This document shows, piece by piece, positions 6,410 through 14,861 of a stretch of 16,907 nt of DNA. The stretch covers positions 1 through 16,907 of the forward strand of contig CAVJHW010000047.1 of assembly GCA_963649395.1 (NCBI GenBank). Reading direction: 5' to 3'. The position numbers were made by a program, and so were the translations under genes. The notes under the pieces are model-generated. The model saw only the letters and a list, made by a program, of their open reading frames with translations. It searched no databases and had not been told where the DNA came from. How positions within the stretch are numbered: position 1 is the first letter of the stretch; each line of letters starts with the position of its first letter. This stretch comes from Scatomonas sp963649395 (lineage in GTDB: Bacteria; Bacillota; Clostridia; Lachnospirales; Lachnospiraceae).

Positions 6410-9400
6410 TAAAGTTCAAACAGCTTACGCATTTCTGTATCCATCCTTCCCTTCTTTGCATACTCCAGGGTATCGCAAAGGCGGATATTGTTTTTATCAA
6501 TGTGTATCCTGTCGCTGAATCCGAGGATGTACCGCAGGCAGATCCGATAGATGATCTCTGTCGGAGCACAGCCGTATACCTGCTTGGCAAAGATGTGATT
6601 CAACCTTTCGGCATCATCGGGGTACAAGGCTTTCATGCGCCTGCTCTGATAGAGCCGTGTCACGATCTCCGTCACATACATTCCCGACTTCATATAGAGG
6701 TCGGCAAATGTCGCATCAGGATCGTCAAAGCATCCGGGATTCTCCTGTTGGAGCCTGTCCACCATGTCCTTTACCACCTTTTTCGGCGTAAATATCTGAT
6801 TCGTGCGCTGCGGTGGAATAAAATCAAAGATGTCTCCCCTGTGGTCAGGCTCGAAATAGTTTGCAAGCTCGGCACGTTTTTTCATAAATTCCTGCACGGC
6901 GTCATTAAATACGACTTCGTCAAACAGGTGTCCGTCAAAGTGCTTCTGTTCCCCGCTTTCAGACACATAGTCCCCGCCGTCCCGCAGCATACGGAACTGG
7001 TCGAGGGTCACGCCCTGCCCATTCTGCGGATTGACGGTGACCTCCCAGAACACCTCCTCCGGCACAAGGGCATCAAAGTTCGCAAGGGTGGTATTTTCAT
7101 CGCCATAAGCCATGAGGAAGGCCGGAATGGTACGGGAGAAACCCCGCAGATGGTCACGGACACAGCCTTCGATAGAATCCTTTTCCGCCTTCAGCTTTTC
7201 GGTCTCTACCGTTTCGACAATGGTTTCTGCGGCCTTTTTCACCGTCTCCTCGCTGTGGAGCTTCTCGTGAATGCTGCTGACCATATCGCGATAGCCCTGG
7301 AGCCGTCTTGCGGCGTACTCCTCATCAATTTGCGTGATTTCCGTCATCGTAGCTCCGGAACTCTGTGCCTCACAGATCCTGTCATCTCGCTCCCTGACAA
7401 GCTGGTGATCCCGGATGGTATAATCGCCGTACTCTCGGTTTACGACCCTGTCTGTAGTCTCCTGTATTTTGCGCTCCAGCTGATTCTGAGTGGATTTTCT
7501 CAGATCGTCGCCATACTGTGCCCTTGCAGAATCCATAAGGGTGTCCGCAAGGGGTCTTGAGAATTGTTCGCGGAGGGTCTTTAACTCCTCTTTCCTGGGA
7601 TCCGGAGGCATTTCCGCATTCTTCTGGATGTCCTCCACAGCTGCCGCCAGCTGATCCTCAACCTCCGCATAAACCTTATTGCCGAAAAGCTCGCTGGCTG
7701 TTCCGATGATTTGTTCTCTCGGAAGTTCAACCTCGCCGTCCTCCTTCAGGTTCAGGGCCTCTGCCGTAGTCTCATCCACAGCCGCAGGAGCAAGCCCCTT
7801 CGGTTCTTCGATGGCCTGCATATTGTTGATGATGTCGATGATCTCCTTCGGCGCTCCGAAAATGCCGCCGATATTGGCAAAAAGGAAATTAGACATAAAT
7901 CCTCGCTCAAGGACTTCTCTTGCATGGATATGACGGGGAATCGTGAGGACCTTTTCTGCGTCAAGCTCTATCATCGAACCTTCCTCATCTTCCCCATAAA
8001 CCGGGAAGAAGTTCAAAAGCTCCCTAACCTGCTGCTGGCGGCTGTGGAGATCGCCTTTGTCACCGGAGGTCTCCGGGATAAGGTCATTGGCAAACTGCTC
8101 GAAAATTGTAAGGGTACGGGCAGGATCAAAATCGAACACATAGGCGTTCTGTTTTCGGTAGGTATTGCCGGCTTTATCCTGGAAGAGGCAGGGATTCTGG
8201 GCACGGAAAGCCGCCTGCATATAAAGGGCAGGGCTTGCCATGTTGGAGAGCATGAGCACCGCCGTCCATTCGGGAATCGTCACGCCGGTAGTCAGCTGCC
8301 CAACAGATAAGGTGATGGTCTGATCGTATTCCCAGATGGCCTTGGTTACCTTGTCAAAGGACTTCTCATTCTCCTCGTCATCCTCCAATTTTCCGTCGCC
8401 TGCCGCAAGAATAATCTCATAGTCCTTGAATACGGGGTGGAGCTTCAGCTTCTTGGCCAGAGCCTTTGCGCTGGCAACACGATTCAGGATCCAGAAGGTG
8501 TGCTTCAATTCGCTTCTCAGTTGGGGGGTTGAGAAGGGAAATTTCTCCTGACGGGTCAAAGCATCCAGGAACTGATCCACCTCCCCCTCATGCAGGAACT
8601 TTCCGGCCTCGTTGGTCTTGAAAAATTCGTTCAGGTCAAAGGCGAATTCCTCAATATCATCCTCCGCAAGCTCTATGCCTTTTCTTACCCTGTCCCGGAC
8701 AATGTCGGACATCTGATAGGTGAAGAGGGACAGTCTGGGCAGGTTGGCATAGGGATTTTCCATCTCGCTGGAGGCGTCCCAGTCCCGCTTCTTTTTCTGC
8801 TCGTCGGCGTAGGTCCAGTTGTAGATGGCGGTCTCCGGGAATTTGTCATTTGCCAGCGCCTTAAAGGGCGTACCGGACAGGTGCAGCGTCCACTTGCGGC
8901 GGATATGGTGAAAGGCCGTATCGGTCTTGTAGGTGTCCACCCCCTCGTGGGCTTCATCCACAATCATGACATCCCAGAGCAGCCCTTTCTCGGTGCTGAG
9001 TTCCGACAGCTTATCGAAGCGTCCGCCAAAGTAGAGGGAGCCCTTCAAATCCTGCAGGCTGACAAATTCAATGCAGCCCTTCGTGTTCTCATCGACCTTT
9101 GCGATATATTCCTCCCGGCTGTAAACAAACTTCCTGTCCTTGATCCCCTCCACGTTGCTGACAAAGAGATAGCCGGACTGGGGGCCGAAAAAGGTCTCAT
9201 AATCCTGATACCAGGAATTGGCGATGGCGGGGCGGTTGGTCACGATGAGAATATTTTTTGCGCCGAGTTTCCTGCACAGGTCATAGGCGGACAGCGTTTT
9301 GCCAAAGCGCGGCTTTGCGTTCCAGAGAAATTCGGCATTCTCACGACCGCTGAAGTAATCCGCCGTCCTCTCCACAGCCTCTGCCTGCTCCTCCCGGAGC

Positions 9401-9786
9401 GTATAAGGAATCACCCCATCGGCGTCCTCCTCCGATACCACGCCGTGATTGAGGGTAAAGTCGATGAAATTCCCCCGGGCGGCCTTCGGCTCGATTAGAA
9501 ACCACTCCGTCCCGGATTCCCGGGAGACACCGATCTTCTTCAGATAGGCGTGAAAGTCCTTGTCCGTAAATGTGCCATAGGGCTCCGTCATAAAGGCAGC
9601 CCTGAGGGCCCACCAGGTCTTGTGAGGGACACCTACCGTGTGGGTCTGTTCCTTGATGCGGGTCTCCACATCCCGCTCGGTAAAGCCGATCTTGGTCCAG
9701 CCGTCGTGCGCCGGTACGCCCGGAGTGGTGTAGGCATAGCACTGCGGAACGACCTTTGCGGCTGTTTTTATCTGAATCGCTGCCAT
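6409..9786 (-). CDS. GIY-YIG/T5orf172-like nuclease fused to SF2 DEAH helicase, restriction-type subunit
   Basis: A 1125-residue protein. Residues about 6-100 match the T5orf172 branch of the GIY-YIG superfamily: CYAYT (6-10 of the domain), WTKIGFTERDVETRIKE, and the late GTEWFLIE. A superfamily 2 helicase follows: Q-motif-like YTLREEQAEAV (128-138), Walker A AKPRFGKT (157-164), DEAH (277-280), SGTP (304-307), TTGVTIPEW (499-507) and QAAFRAQ (524-530). Residues about 730-870 are charged and probably coiled. The C-terminus resembles the front half of an N6-adenine methylase: QIFTPKKVVKDMVD (997-1010), then FADLYMKSGMY where a SAM-binding motif would lie, without a later NPPY. AAGGAG lies 8 nt before the ATG. 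It overlaps the methylase gene by one base, so the two probably form a restriction-modification or related defence system. The cut site is unknown. Confidence 0.85.
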   Translation of the reverse strand: MAAIQIKTAAKVVPQCYAYTTPGVPAHDGWTKIGFTERDVETRIKEQTHTVGVPHKTWWALRAAFMTEPYGTFTDKDFHAYLKKIGVSRESGTEWFLIEPKAARGNFIDFTLNHGVVSEEDADGVIPYTLREEQAEAVERTADYFSGRENAEFLWNAKPRFGKTLSAYDLCRKLGAKNILIVTNRPAIANSWYQDYETFFGPQSGYLFVSNVEGIKDRKFVYSREEYIAKVDENTKGCIEFVSLQDLKGSLYFGGRFDKLSELSTEKGLLWDVMIVDEAHEGVDTYKTDTAFHHIRRKWTLHLSGTPFKALANDKFPETAIYNWTYADEQKKKRDWDASSEMENPYANLPRLSLFTYQMSDIVRDRVRKGIELAEDDIEEFAFDLNEFFKTNEAGKFLHEGEVDQFLDALTRQEKFPFSTPQLRSELKHTFWILNRVASAKALAKKLKLHPVFKDYEIILAAGDGKLEDDEENEKSFDKVTKAIWEYDQTITLSVGQLTTGVTIPEWTAVLMLSNMASPALYMQAAFRAQNPCLFQDKAGNTYRKQNAYVFDFDPARTLTIFEQFANDLIPETSGDKGDLHSRQQQVRELLNFFPVYGEDEEGSMIELDAEKVLTIPRHIHAREVLERGFMSNFLFANIGGIFGAPKEIIDIINNMQAIEEPKGLAPAAVDETTAEALNLKEDGEVELPREQIIGTASELFGNKVYAEVEDQLAAAVEDIQKNAEMPPDPRKEELKTLREQFSRPLADTLMDSARAQYGDDLRKSTQNQLERKIQETTDRVVNREYGDYTIRDHQLVRERDDRICEAQSSGATMTEITQIDEEYAARRLQGYRDMVSSIHEKLHSEETVKKAAETIVETVETEKLKAEKDSIEGCVRDHLRGFSRTIPAFLMAYGDENTTLANFDALVPEEVFWEVTVNPQNGQGVTLDQFRMLRDGGDYVSESGEQKHFDGHLFDEVVFNDAVQEFMKKRAELANYFEPDHRGDIFDFIPPQRTNQIFTPKKVVKDMVDRLQQENPGCFDDPDATFADLYMKSGMYVTEIVTRLYQSRRMKALYPDDAERLNHIFAKQVYGCAPTEIIYRICLRYILGFSDRIHIDKNNIRLCDTLEYAKKGRMDTEMRKLFEL

Positions 9787-11822
9787 TATGCCATCTCCTT
9801 TACATGAGATTCTATAAACTCGATCTCCTTTTCGTCCAAGCCGTACTTGCGGTAGAGTTGCAGGTCGATCTCATGAATTGACTTCGACCAGTCGATGTCG
9901 GAAGCAGGAGTGAAGTCTTGTAGAGGAATCATTTTCCACACCGGCTTATTTCCGTTATGGGTTACTTTTAGGACACTCAGTAATGCTCTGGCGAACTTTG
10001 TCTTTATATATTTTTCAACAGCGCGAGCCTCCTCCATCGTATTAAACTTTCCTATACTCAGGAATGTCTCGGTTGCGCCAACCCCTGGACCTTCCACTAC
10101 TGGCTCACTCATGGTTTCCCCAAATTCGCCACTTCCGTTCGCCTGGGCAACATAAACTTTGTAATAATCAAGGTTTTCTACATCTTTTACATAATCTCTT
10201 CGGATATATTTATAGATGCGCTTGCTACTTACTCGGCCCAATATTTGAATGTAATCTCTTTCATCATCGGGCTTATGATCATGAAACACCTGTGGAATCA
10301 ATGCCATAATGTTTGAAGACATGTCATAATCATGCCCTTTGCTTAATAGCCCTATGTTTTCTCCGTTCTTATTTTCTCTGTACCGAGCCTCCGGATGATC
10401 TTCATGCATTGTATCGGTCAGACGGTAGGCAGTTCTCGAATAAACAATATCCATTAAGGTTTCAAATGAACCATTATAAAGAACTTTGTGCAAGATATCA
10501 TTTACTTCAGGATACTTAGTAAATGCAACAATTGCGCCAAAATTCTTACTATCATCATAGTACGTAATGGCCACACCACCTCTTAGAGGTGTCGACAATG
10601 ATGGAAATACCTTGTGCCCATCCTCTTCATAATGGAGCACCTTGAAATGCTCATCATTCAGCATCTTCTCGTTCCATGCCTTCGGTGTGGAACCCGCATT
10701 AAACAAAAATCTTGCAGGATGAACAAGTTCTACTTTCGCTGCAATCTTGAATGCCTCACTCATAAATTTGTCATAGACTGGCGGCGCATAATTCTTTAAA
10801 GAGCCATCAGAATTCTCTGAAAGCTGCTCCTCTTGATATGGCGGATTTCCTATCACATAATCAAACAGTTTCTTCCCCATGGCCCTCATCTCCTTCAGCT
10901 TTTTGAAAAGTATGGAGTTTTTGCTTCTCCAGTCGAACATCCTGCAGGGCACGGCTTCCGGCTCATCGTCTTTTTCGCCAACCATATCCCCGAACATATC
11001 GAAGAGCGTTATCTGGTGAAATTCCTCGTAGGGCTTGCCCAACGGGACGGTGTCTTTCAGTCCGTCCATCTGCCAGATGTTCCAGGCGATCTTGTTGGCC
11101 ACCTGCCGCAGGAGCTTTTCGTCCGGCTGTCGCCCCCAGCGTTCCTCATAGTAATCCGTAAAGGTCAGCAGGAGATTGATTCTCGCCATCAGCACATTGT
11201 CGCCCTGATACTCATATCCGTAGCAGGCCTCAAATGCCCGGATGGCCCATTTCAGCCAGTCGTCATAGCCTTCCGTATTCTCCTTCACGATGCGCAGCTT
11301 TCGGTCAAGCATTCCGATGCGCCTGATGGTGGGGAGGATCAGCTCTCCCGTTGCTACATCATAGCGGGAGACCAGGTAGGGAGCCTCTCCGCAGGTGATT
11401 TCAAGCCGACGGGAGTCCACATAGTGCTGCCACTTCCTACCTTTAGGAAATGCAATCTTCCCCTCCGACACTGTCCAGGTATGGTCAGCATTTTCTGTGT
11501 TAAATATGCCGCTGCGTCCGAACCAGTCGTCATCGCAATGATTGTTCATCTGGTTGCAAAGCCATGCCGGAGTGAATACCTCTGCCTTTTTCCGGGTCCG
11601 CTCTGCCTGTGCCTCCTGCGACTTCTGTATGCGGGGGCGGATGAGATCGGGGCGCCGCAGGATGGCCTTTGCGTCCAGCTGCACCTTGTCCGTGAATTCT
11701 TCCCCAAGCTCCTCGTAGGTGTCGGTCGCCCATATGATTTTCTTTTTCGTCGTTTTATCCTGAAGCAGTACCTCCAGCACTTGCGCAACCGGGTAGCCGC
11801 TGATGTCTATCAGTTTTTCCAC
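9786..11822 (-). CDS. Eco57I-type N6-adenine DNA methyltransferase
   Basis: A 678-residue protein. Methylase marks in order: motif X-like KKAEVFTPAWLCNQM (78-92), a SAM-binding region LEITCGEAPYLVSRYD (140-155), a motif II-like FEACYGYEYQG, and the catalytic motif IV NPPY in FDYVIGNPPYQEEQ (320-333). The C-terminal third (about 530-650) looks like a target-recognition region, ending in the Eco57I-type pattern KFARALLSVLKVTHNGNKPVWKMIP. The start is GTG (11822), with GGAGG 11 nt upstream; no better start is in frame nearby. It shares one base with the downstream helicase gene (TAATG). As the first gene of the operon it would protect self DNA while the helicase/nuclease partner attacks unmodified DNA. 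The first 70 residues are lysine-rich and not recognised. Recognition sequence unknown. Confidence 0.87.
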   Translation of the reverse strand: MEKLIDISGYPVAQVLEVLLQDKTTKKKIIWATDTYEELGEEFTDKVQLDAKAILRRPDLIRPRIQKSQEAQAERTRKKAEVFTPAWLCNQMNNHCDDDWFGRSGIFNTENADHTWTVSEGKIAFPKGRKWQHYVDSRRLEITCGEAPYLVSRYDVATGELILPTIRRIGMLDRKLRIVKENTEGYDDWLKWAIRAFEACYGYEYQGDNVLMARINLLLTFTDYYEERWGRQPDEKLLRQVANKIAWNIWQMDGLKDTVPLGKPYEEFHQITLFDMFGDMVGEKDDEPEAVPCRMFDWRSKNSILFKKLKEMRAMGKKLFDYVIGNPPYQEEQLSENSDGSLKNYAPPVYDKFMSEAFKIAAKVELVHPARFLFNAGSTPKAWNEKMLNDEHFKVLHYEEDGHKVFPSLSTPLRGGVAITYYDDSKNFGAIVAFTKYPEVNDILHKVLYNGSFETLMDIVYSRTAYRLTDTMHEDHPEARYRENKNGENIGLLSKGHDYDMSSNIMALIPQVFHDHKPDDERDYIQILGRVSSKRIYKYIRRDYVKDVENLDYYKVYVAQANGSGEFGETMSEPVVEGPGVGATETFLSIGKFNTMEEARAVEKYIKTKFARALLSVLKVTHNGNKPVWKMIPLQDFTPASDIDWSKSIHEIDLQLYRKYGLDEKEIEFIESHVKEMA

Positions 11823-11959
11823 AAGAGGAAGCCCCTCCTTCCAAGGACAAATCCTATTTTCTTATAATCGTAGTCGATCACCTTGTCCGCCCTGAATTAC
11901 CCCAGTGCCTCAATACAACCTGCGCGGTAGCTTCCCAGACCCAGATTCCATATGGAGAT

Positions 11960-12670
11960 TTATACCAGATCCTCCAGCAGGGAGTCCAGCATGCCGCCGT
12001 CATCGATCAGCCACCGTCCCTTTACCTTGACCAGTGTGATGGTTTCACTATCGCTGCTGGAATCCGTATAACCCAGGAAGGAATAGGAAATTTGGTAGTT
12101 GACGACGGCGTCGCAATAGGATTGAGAGCCGGAGCTATAGTAGTCGGTGTCCGTAACCGTGAGATTGACCTTGATAGTGCTGCCGGTGGCCTTTAGGATG
12201 CTCTTCAGGTCAAAATTCAAGACAGAGGAGTAACTGCGGGCCACATCACTGTCGAAGCAATCCAGCATTTTCTTGATATTCAGATCGTTAAAAGCCTTTT
12301 CCAGCTGCTCTATGGTTGCCTCCGGCGAGGAATAGGAACCACAGCTTCGAAAAACCGTGCAGAAGAGGAGAAGGACGACTAAGGCAGCCGCAGCCAGGAT
12401 GGCGATGCCCACCAGCTTTTTCTTCTTGTCTTTCGAGGTTCCTGGCAGTGGATTCTGGTAGTGGTTGTCCGGAGGGAGGGTATTTTGCTGAAAACCCTGA
12501 GGGTTTGTCCCTTGGGAGCCAGGATAAGCTGGCTGAGCTCCTGTCCCTTGGGAATCGGGTGAATTCGGTTGCCCTCCTGTCCATGGGGAACTGGAGGGCA
12601 CAGGTGTGCCGCATTGCGGACAAAAGCCAGAAGAATCAGGCATTGGGGAACCACATTTTCTACAAAACAT
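11960..12670 (-). CDS. Zinc-ribbon, membrane-anchored protein with extracytoplasmic domain
   Basis: A 236-residue protein. A zinc ribbon opens it, CRKCG (3-7) and CPQCG (17-21), then a Pro/Gly/Gln/Ser-rich linker (about 22-79) with imperfect SQGT repeats, a basic stretch KDKKKK (80-85), one transmembrane helix (about 86-104) and an extracytoplasmic domain of about 125 residues. The last part contains EATIEQLEKAFNDLNIKKMLDCF and ends WLIDDGG, a pattern of NTF2-like DUF4878-type domains. The earlier in-frame ATG (12751) is rejected because AAGGAG sits directly before 12670. Proteins of this design are common in Clostridia and mostly uncharacterised. It lies downstream of the ATPase pseudogene on the same strand, with a small GC hairpin between them. 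Function unknown. Confidence 0.8.
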   Translation of the reverse strand: MFCRKCGSPMPDSSGFCPQCGTPVPSSSPWTGGQPNSPDSQGTGAQPAYPGSQGTNPQGFQQNTLPPDNHYQNPLPGTSKDKKKKLVGIAILAAAALVVLLLFCTVFRSCGSYSSPEATIEQLEKAFNDLNIKKMLDCFDSDVARSYSSVLNFDLKSILKATGSTIKVNLTVTDTDYYSSGSQSYCDAVVNYQISYSFLGYTDSSSDSETITLVKVKGRWLIDDGGMLDSLLEDLV

Positions 12671-12695
12671 ATTATCTCCTTTCGTGAGGGGTGGA

Positions 12696-12712
12696 GCCGG
12701 GAAATGCCCGGC
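12696..12712 (-). other. Short GC hairpin between the ATPase pseudogene and zinc-ribbon gene
   Basis: GCCGGG and CCCGGC form a 6-bp stem with a 5-nt loop in the 50-bp gap. There is no U-tract, so strong termination is unlikely. It may only partly separate expression of the two genes. Confidence 0.25.
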
Positions 12713-12720
12713 ATGGAGGT

Positions 12721-14108
12721 TTATTGTTTGGTAAGCTTTTCTATCCTGCAAGTGTGTTTTTTTGTGCTCTTATTATAGTTAATTCCAACCAGTAACAGGT
12801 TTTCTTGATAATCTTCCAGCGCCCCTGTGTAGTGCTTTTCCTTGATTTGAGTCAGTGCACTGGCGTCGTCTTTGTCCCATTTCAATTCGATGATGACTGC
12901 AGGCAGACTGGAATATTTTTTCCGTGGAATCATACATATATCGGCAAAACCCTTCCCAGCAGGAAGCTCCCGGATAAGCGTATAATATTCCCGGGCGTAA
13001 TAGAAGGCCAGACTTACCGTGCAGCTCAGAGAGTTTTCGTCATTATATTGTAAAATAGAGATTTCTTCATGGGCTTTTGCAATACCGGCAGCGACAGCAT
13101 CAGCATCCATTGCCCACAAGGCCTCCAGCAGCCTGCGAGAGGCCTCGATGGAGTGAATGACACCTTTCCAATCCATTGTGTGGAGGACGTTGATGTATTC
13201 TTGGGACACTTCCTTGTTGGGAATGGCCACGGTTTCGAGATTACTGTCATAGGTTAAATAACCCAGGTGCACCAGAAGAGTCAATATGTCATCCTTGGAG
13301 GAAAAATTCGTCATATCATTGTTGAAGGTTCCGGTATGAATGGCAACAGAGTTCCCCGCCAGCATTTGGATGACGGCTTCCTTTAAACCGTCCATATCCA
13401 TCTGAATATAGATTTTCAATGCCTCGTAAGTCTCTGTTTGGTTCCAATAGGCACCAAATTTGTGGCGAAGCATCGCTTCATTGACGGATTTGGGGCTGTA
13501 CATGGAATAGTGAATATCCTGGGGAAAGCCGTGGGTGATCAAGTCATACCCGTCATACCAGGATTTTGCCTCATCAAAGCTCATTCGATAGTTGGCACAG
13601 AGGTTTTTTACCTCCCCTTCGGTGAAACCGAAATATTCCGCAAAGCCGCCGGGGTCTGTCATGGAGTACTCTGTAAACATATTCAGAGCAGAGTGGGAAC
13701 CGTATTTTTTGATGGGCAAAATACCGGTCATGTAGGCCAGAGCGACATAATCCTTATCCTTGAGCCAGACCCGAAGAAAATCCAGATATTTTCTCTGGGC
13801 TTCCTGATCCTGCTGGTATTCTCGGAAAAGGCAATCCCATTCATCAATCAATATCACAAAGGAATGGGAGGTTTGTGCGTAGATATCCTTCATTACCTGG
13901 ATCAGGTTGTTTTTGTCCAGAAAATGCACCTGACAGAAATACTCTGTCATGTCGAAAACCAGGTAATTTTGCAGCTGACACAGACGAACTTTTGCCTTGT
14001 GTTCAATACTGCATTGGTTTTCTCAATTAATCCGGATTTGTCTATGTAGATCTCAGAATTCAAACTTTCCCGAAAGCCCTTGGCGCCCGGGTTCAGGTAG
14101 CTGCCCAT
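12721..14108 (-). pseudogene. AAA ATPase/PD-(D/E)XK (DUF1703-type) gene with P-loop deleted
   Basis: The normal N-terminus is present from ATG 14108: MGSYLNPGAKGFRESLNS, then YIDKSGLIEKTNAVLNTR and FVCVS. At that point the family has RPRRFGKS, the P-loop. Here the sequence jumps instead to material belonging about 60-80 residues further on, in another frame (LQNYLVFDMTEYF), so the original frame stops at 13947-13949. The rest is intact: Walker B-like FVILIDEWDC, the long central region, and the C-terminal nuclease motif with ADICMIPRKK and VIIELKW. An out-of-frame deletion has removed the ATP-binding loop. An open frame of 409 codons (13950-12721) survives, but it cannot encode a working ATPase. 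The start lies 4 bp after the crp-like stop, so it is co-transcribed with that regulator. Confidence 0.85.
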
Positions 14109-14112
14109 CTTA

Positions 14113-14790
14113 TCACATCCTTTCCGCAGAAACCTTTAAACAGAAGTGGTTCTTGTGAAATTCCAGCAAGCCCTCTTTACGCATCTTGCCCAGTTCCAGA
14201 GACAGTCCGCTGCGCTCCACAGCCAGGTAATCCGCCAGCTGCTGGCGGGAGAAGGGAATGTCAAATTCACGGGAGCCCCGGCGTTGGGCTTCGGCTCCCA
14301 GATAGGACAAAAGCTTGGCCCGGGTGGTCCGCTGGCCGATGTGGGTCAGCTTTTCGTTGAATTGCAGGTTCTTCTCGGCCAGATCCTCCAAAAGATTTCG
14401 GATCATACGGCTGTGGTGGGCACAGGCGGAGGAGCATACGGTCAAAATGTGTTTTACATTCAGGAAAAGGACGGTTACCTGGGTCTCAGCCTCCACACTG
14501 ACGTTAAGGGGGATGCCGGGGGCACAGGCAAAGGCCACGGCAAAGGTCTGCCCCGGCCCCGTTCGGGTCAGGATGTTGCGGTTGCCCCAGATATCCTCCT
14601 GCACCACCCAGATAGTCCCGGCTACCACCAGGCCGATGGAATCCGTAGATTCCCCGGCATGCAGGAGGAAGGAGCCCTTGGGATAATCCGCTTTCCTGGC
14701 GGACAGACAGGACAGCATGGCAGTGATTTCCTTCTCCTCAATTCCTGCAAAGAGGGGAGAGGACTTTAGTACAGATAAAAATTGTTCCAT
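14113..14790 (-). CDS. Crp/Fnr-family transcriptional regulator, probable hcp regulator
   Basis: A 225-residue protein with an N-terminal cyclic-nucleotide-binding-like beta-roll (about 10-120, including YPKGSFLLHAGE and FLNVKHIL), a dimerisation helix (about 125-150), and a C-terminal winged helix-turn-helix with the Crp signature FSRQQLADYLAVERSGLSLE (180-199). The usual FNR set of N-terminal cysteines is absent; cysteines occur at 28, 89, 119 and 123, so an FNR-type iron-sulphur cluster is not evident. An AGAGGG lies 4 nt before the ATG. The gene is divergent from hcp across 149 bp, the arrangement seen for HcpR-type regulators, so control of hcp in response to nitrosative stress is inferred. 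It is followed at once by the ATPase pseudogene. Confidence 0.85.
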   Translation of the reverse strand: MEQFLSVLKSSPLFAGIEEKEITAMLSCLSARKADYPKGSFLLHAGESTDSIGLVVAGTIWVVQEDIWGNRNILTRTGPGQTFAVAFACAPGIPLNVSVEAETQVTVLFLNVKHILTVCSSACAHHSRMIRNLLEDLAEKNLQFNEKLTHIGQRTTRAKLLSYLGAEAQRRGSREFDIPFSRQQLADYLAVERSGLSLELGKMRKEGLLEFHKNHFCLKVSAERM

Positions 14791-14803
14791 AAGACCCTCT
14801 TCT

Positions 14804-14817
14804 GTTGAATATTCAAC
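14804..14817. promoter_or_regulatory. Perfect 14-bp palindrome, predicted Crp/Fnr-type operator
   Basis: GTTGAATATTCAAC is an exact palindrome with the TTGA-N4-TCAA core typical of Crp/Fnr-family sites. Its centre (14810.5) lies 41.5 bp upstream of the start expected from the second TATACT box, which is the class II activator position for hcp. It also lies downstream of the likely promoter of the divergent regulator gene, where binding would repress it. Confidence 0.6.
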
Positions 14818-14832
14818 CGATTCATTGGTTTT

Positions 14833-14861
14833 ATTATACTATACTGGGGTCAGAATGAAAA
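14833..14861 (-). promoter_or_regulatory. Predicted promoter of the Crp/Fnr-family regulator gene
   Basis: On the minus strand TATAAT (complement of 14833-14838) is preceded after 17 bp by a weak TTTTCA (complement of 14856-14861). Transcription would start near 14826, just upstream of the palindrome in the minus-strand direction, which fits autorepression. Confidence 0.4.
14840..14845 (+). promoter_or_regulatory. Predicted -10 box of the hcp promoter
   Basis: TATACT at 14840-14845 (an overlapping TATACT is at 14835-14840). There is no good -35 hexamer; the region is occupied by the palindrome, as in activator-dependent class II promoters. The start would be near 14852, giving a leader of about 88 nt. 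Confidence 0.45.

Noticed and set aside
6199..7560. Plus-strand open frame of 453 codons
   Set aside because: It is antisense to the helicase C-terminus, the antitoxin-like gene and part of the toxin remnant, has no recognisable family motif and no good ribosome binding site. The minus strand explains the sequence.
8590..9498. Plus-strand open frame of 302 codons
   Set aside because: Antisense to the helicase core, which carries Walker A, DEAH and SGTP motifs on the other strand. Low-complexity Gly/Val-rich translation typical of a shadow frame.
10833..11867. Plus-strand open frame of 344 codons
   Set aside because: Antisense to the methylase with its NPPY motif; Cys/His/Pro-rich translation without family features.
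14146..14769. Plus-strand open frame of 207 codons opposite the Crp/Fnr-type gene
   Set aside because: The minus-strand product has a clear helix-turn-helix; the plus-strand translation has none and is glycine-rich.
14113..14790. FNR-type iron-sulphur sensor
   Set aside because: The N-terminal cysteine cluster of FNR is absent; the cysteines present are not in that spacing.
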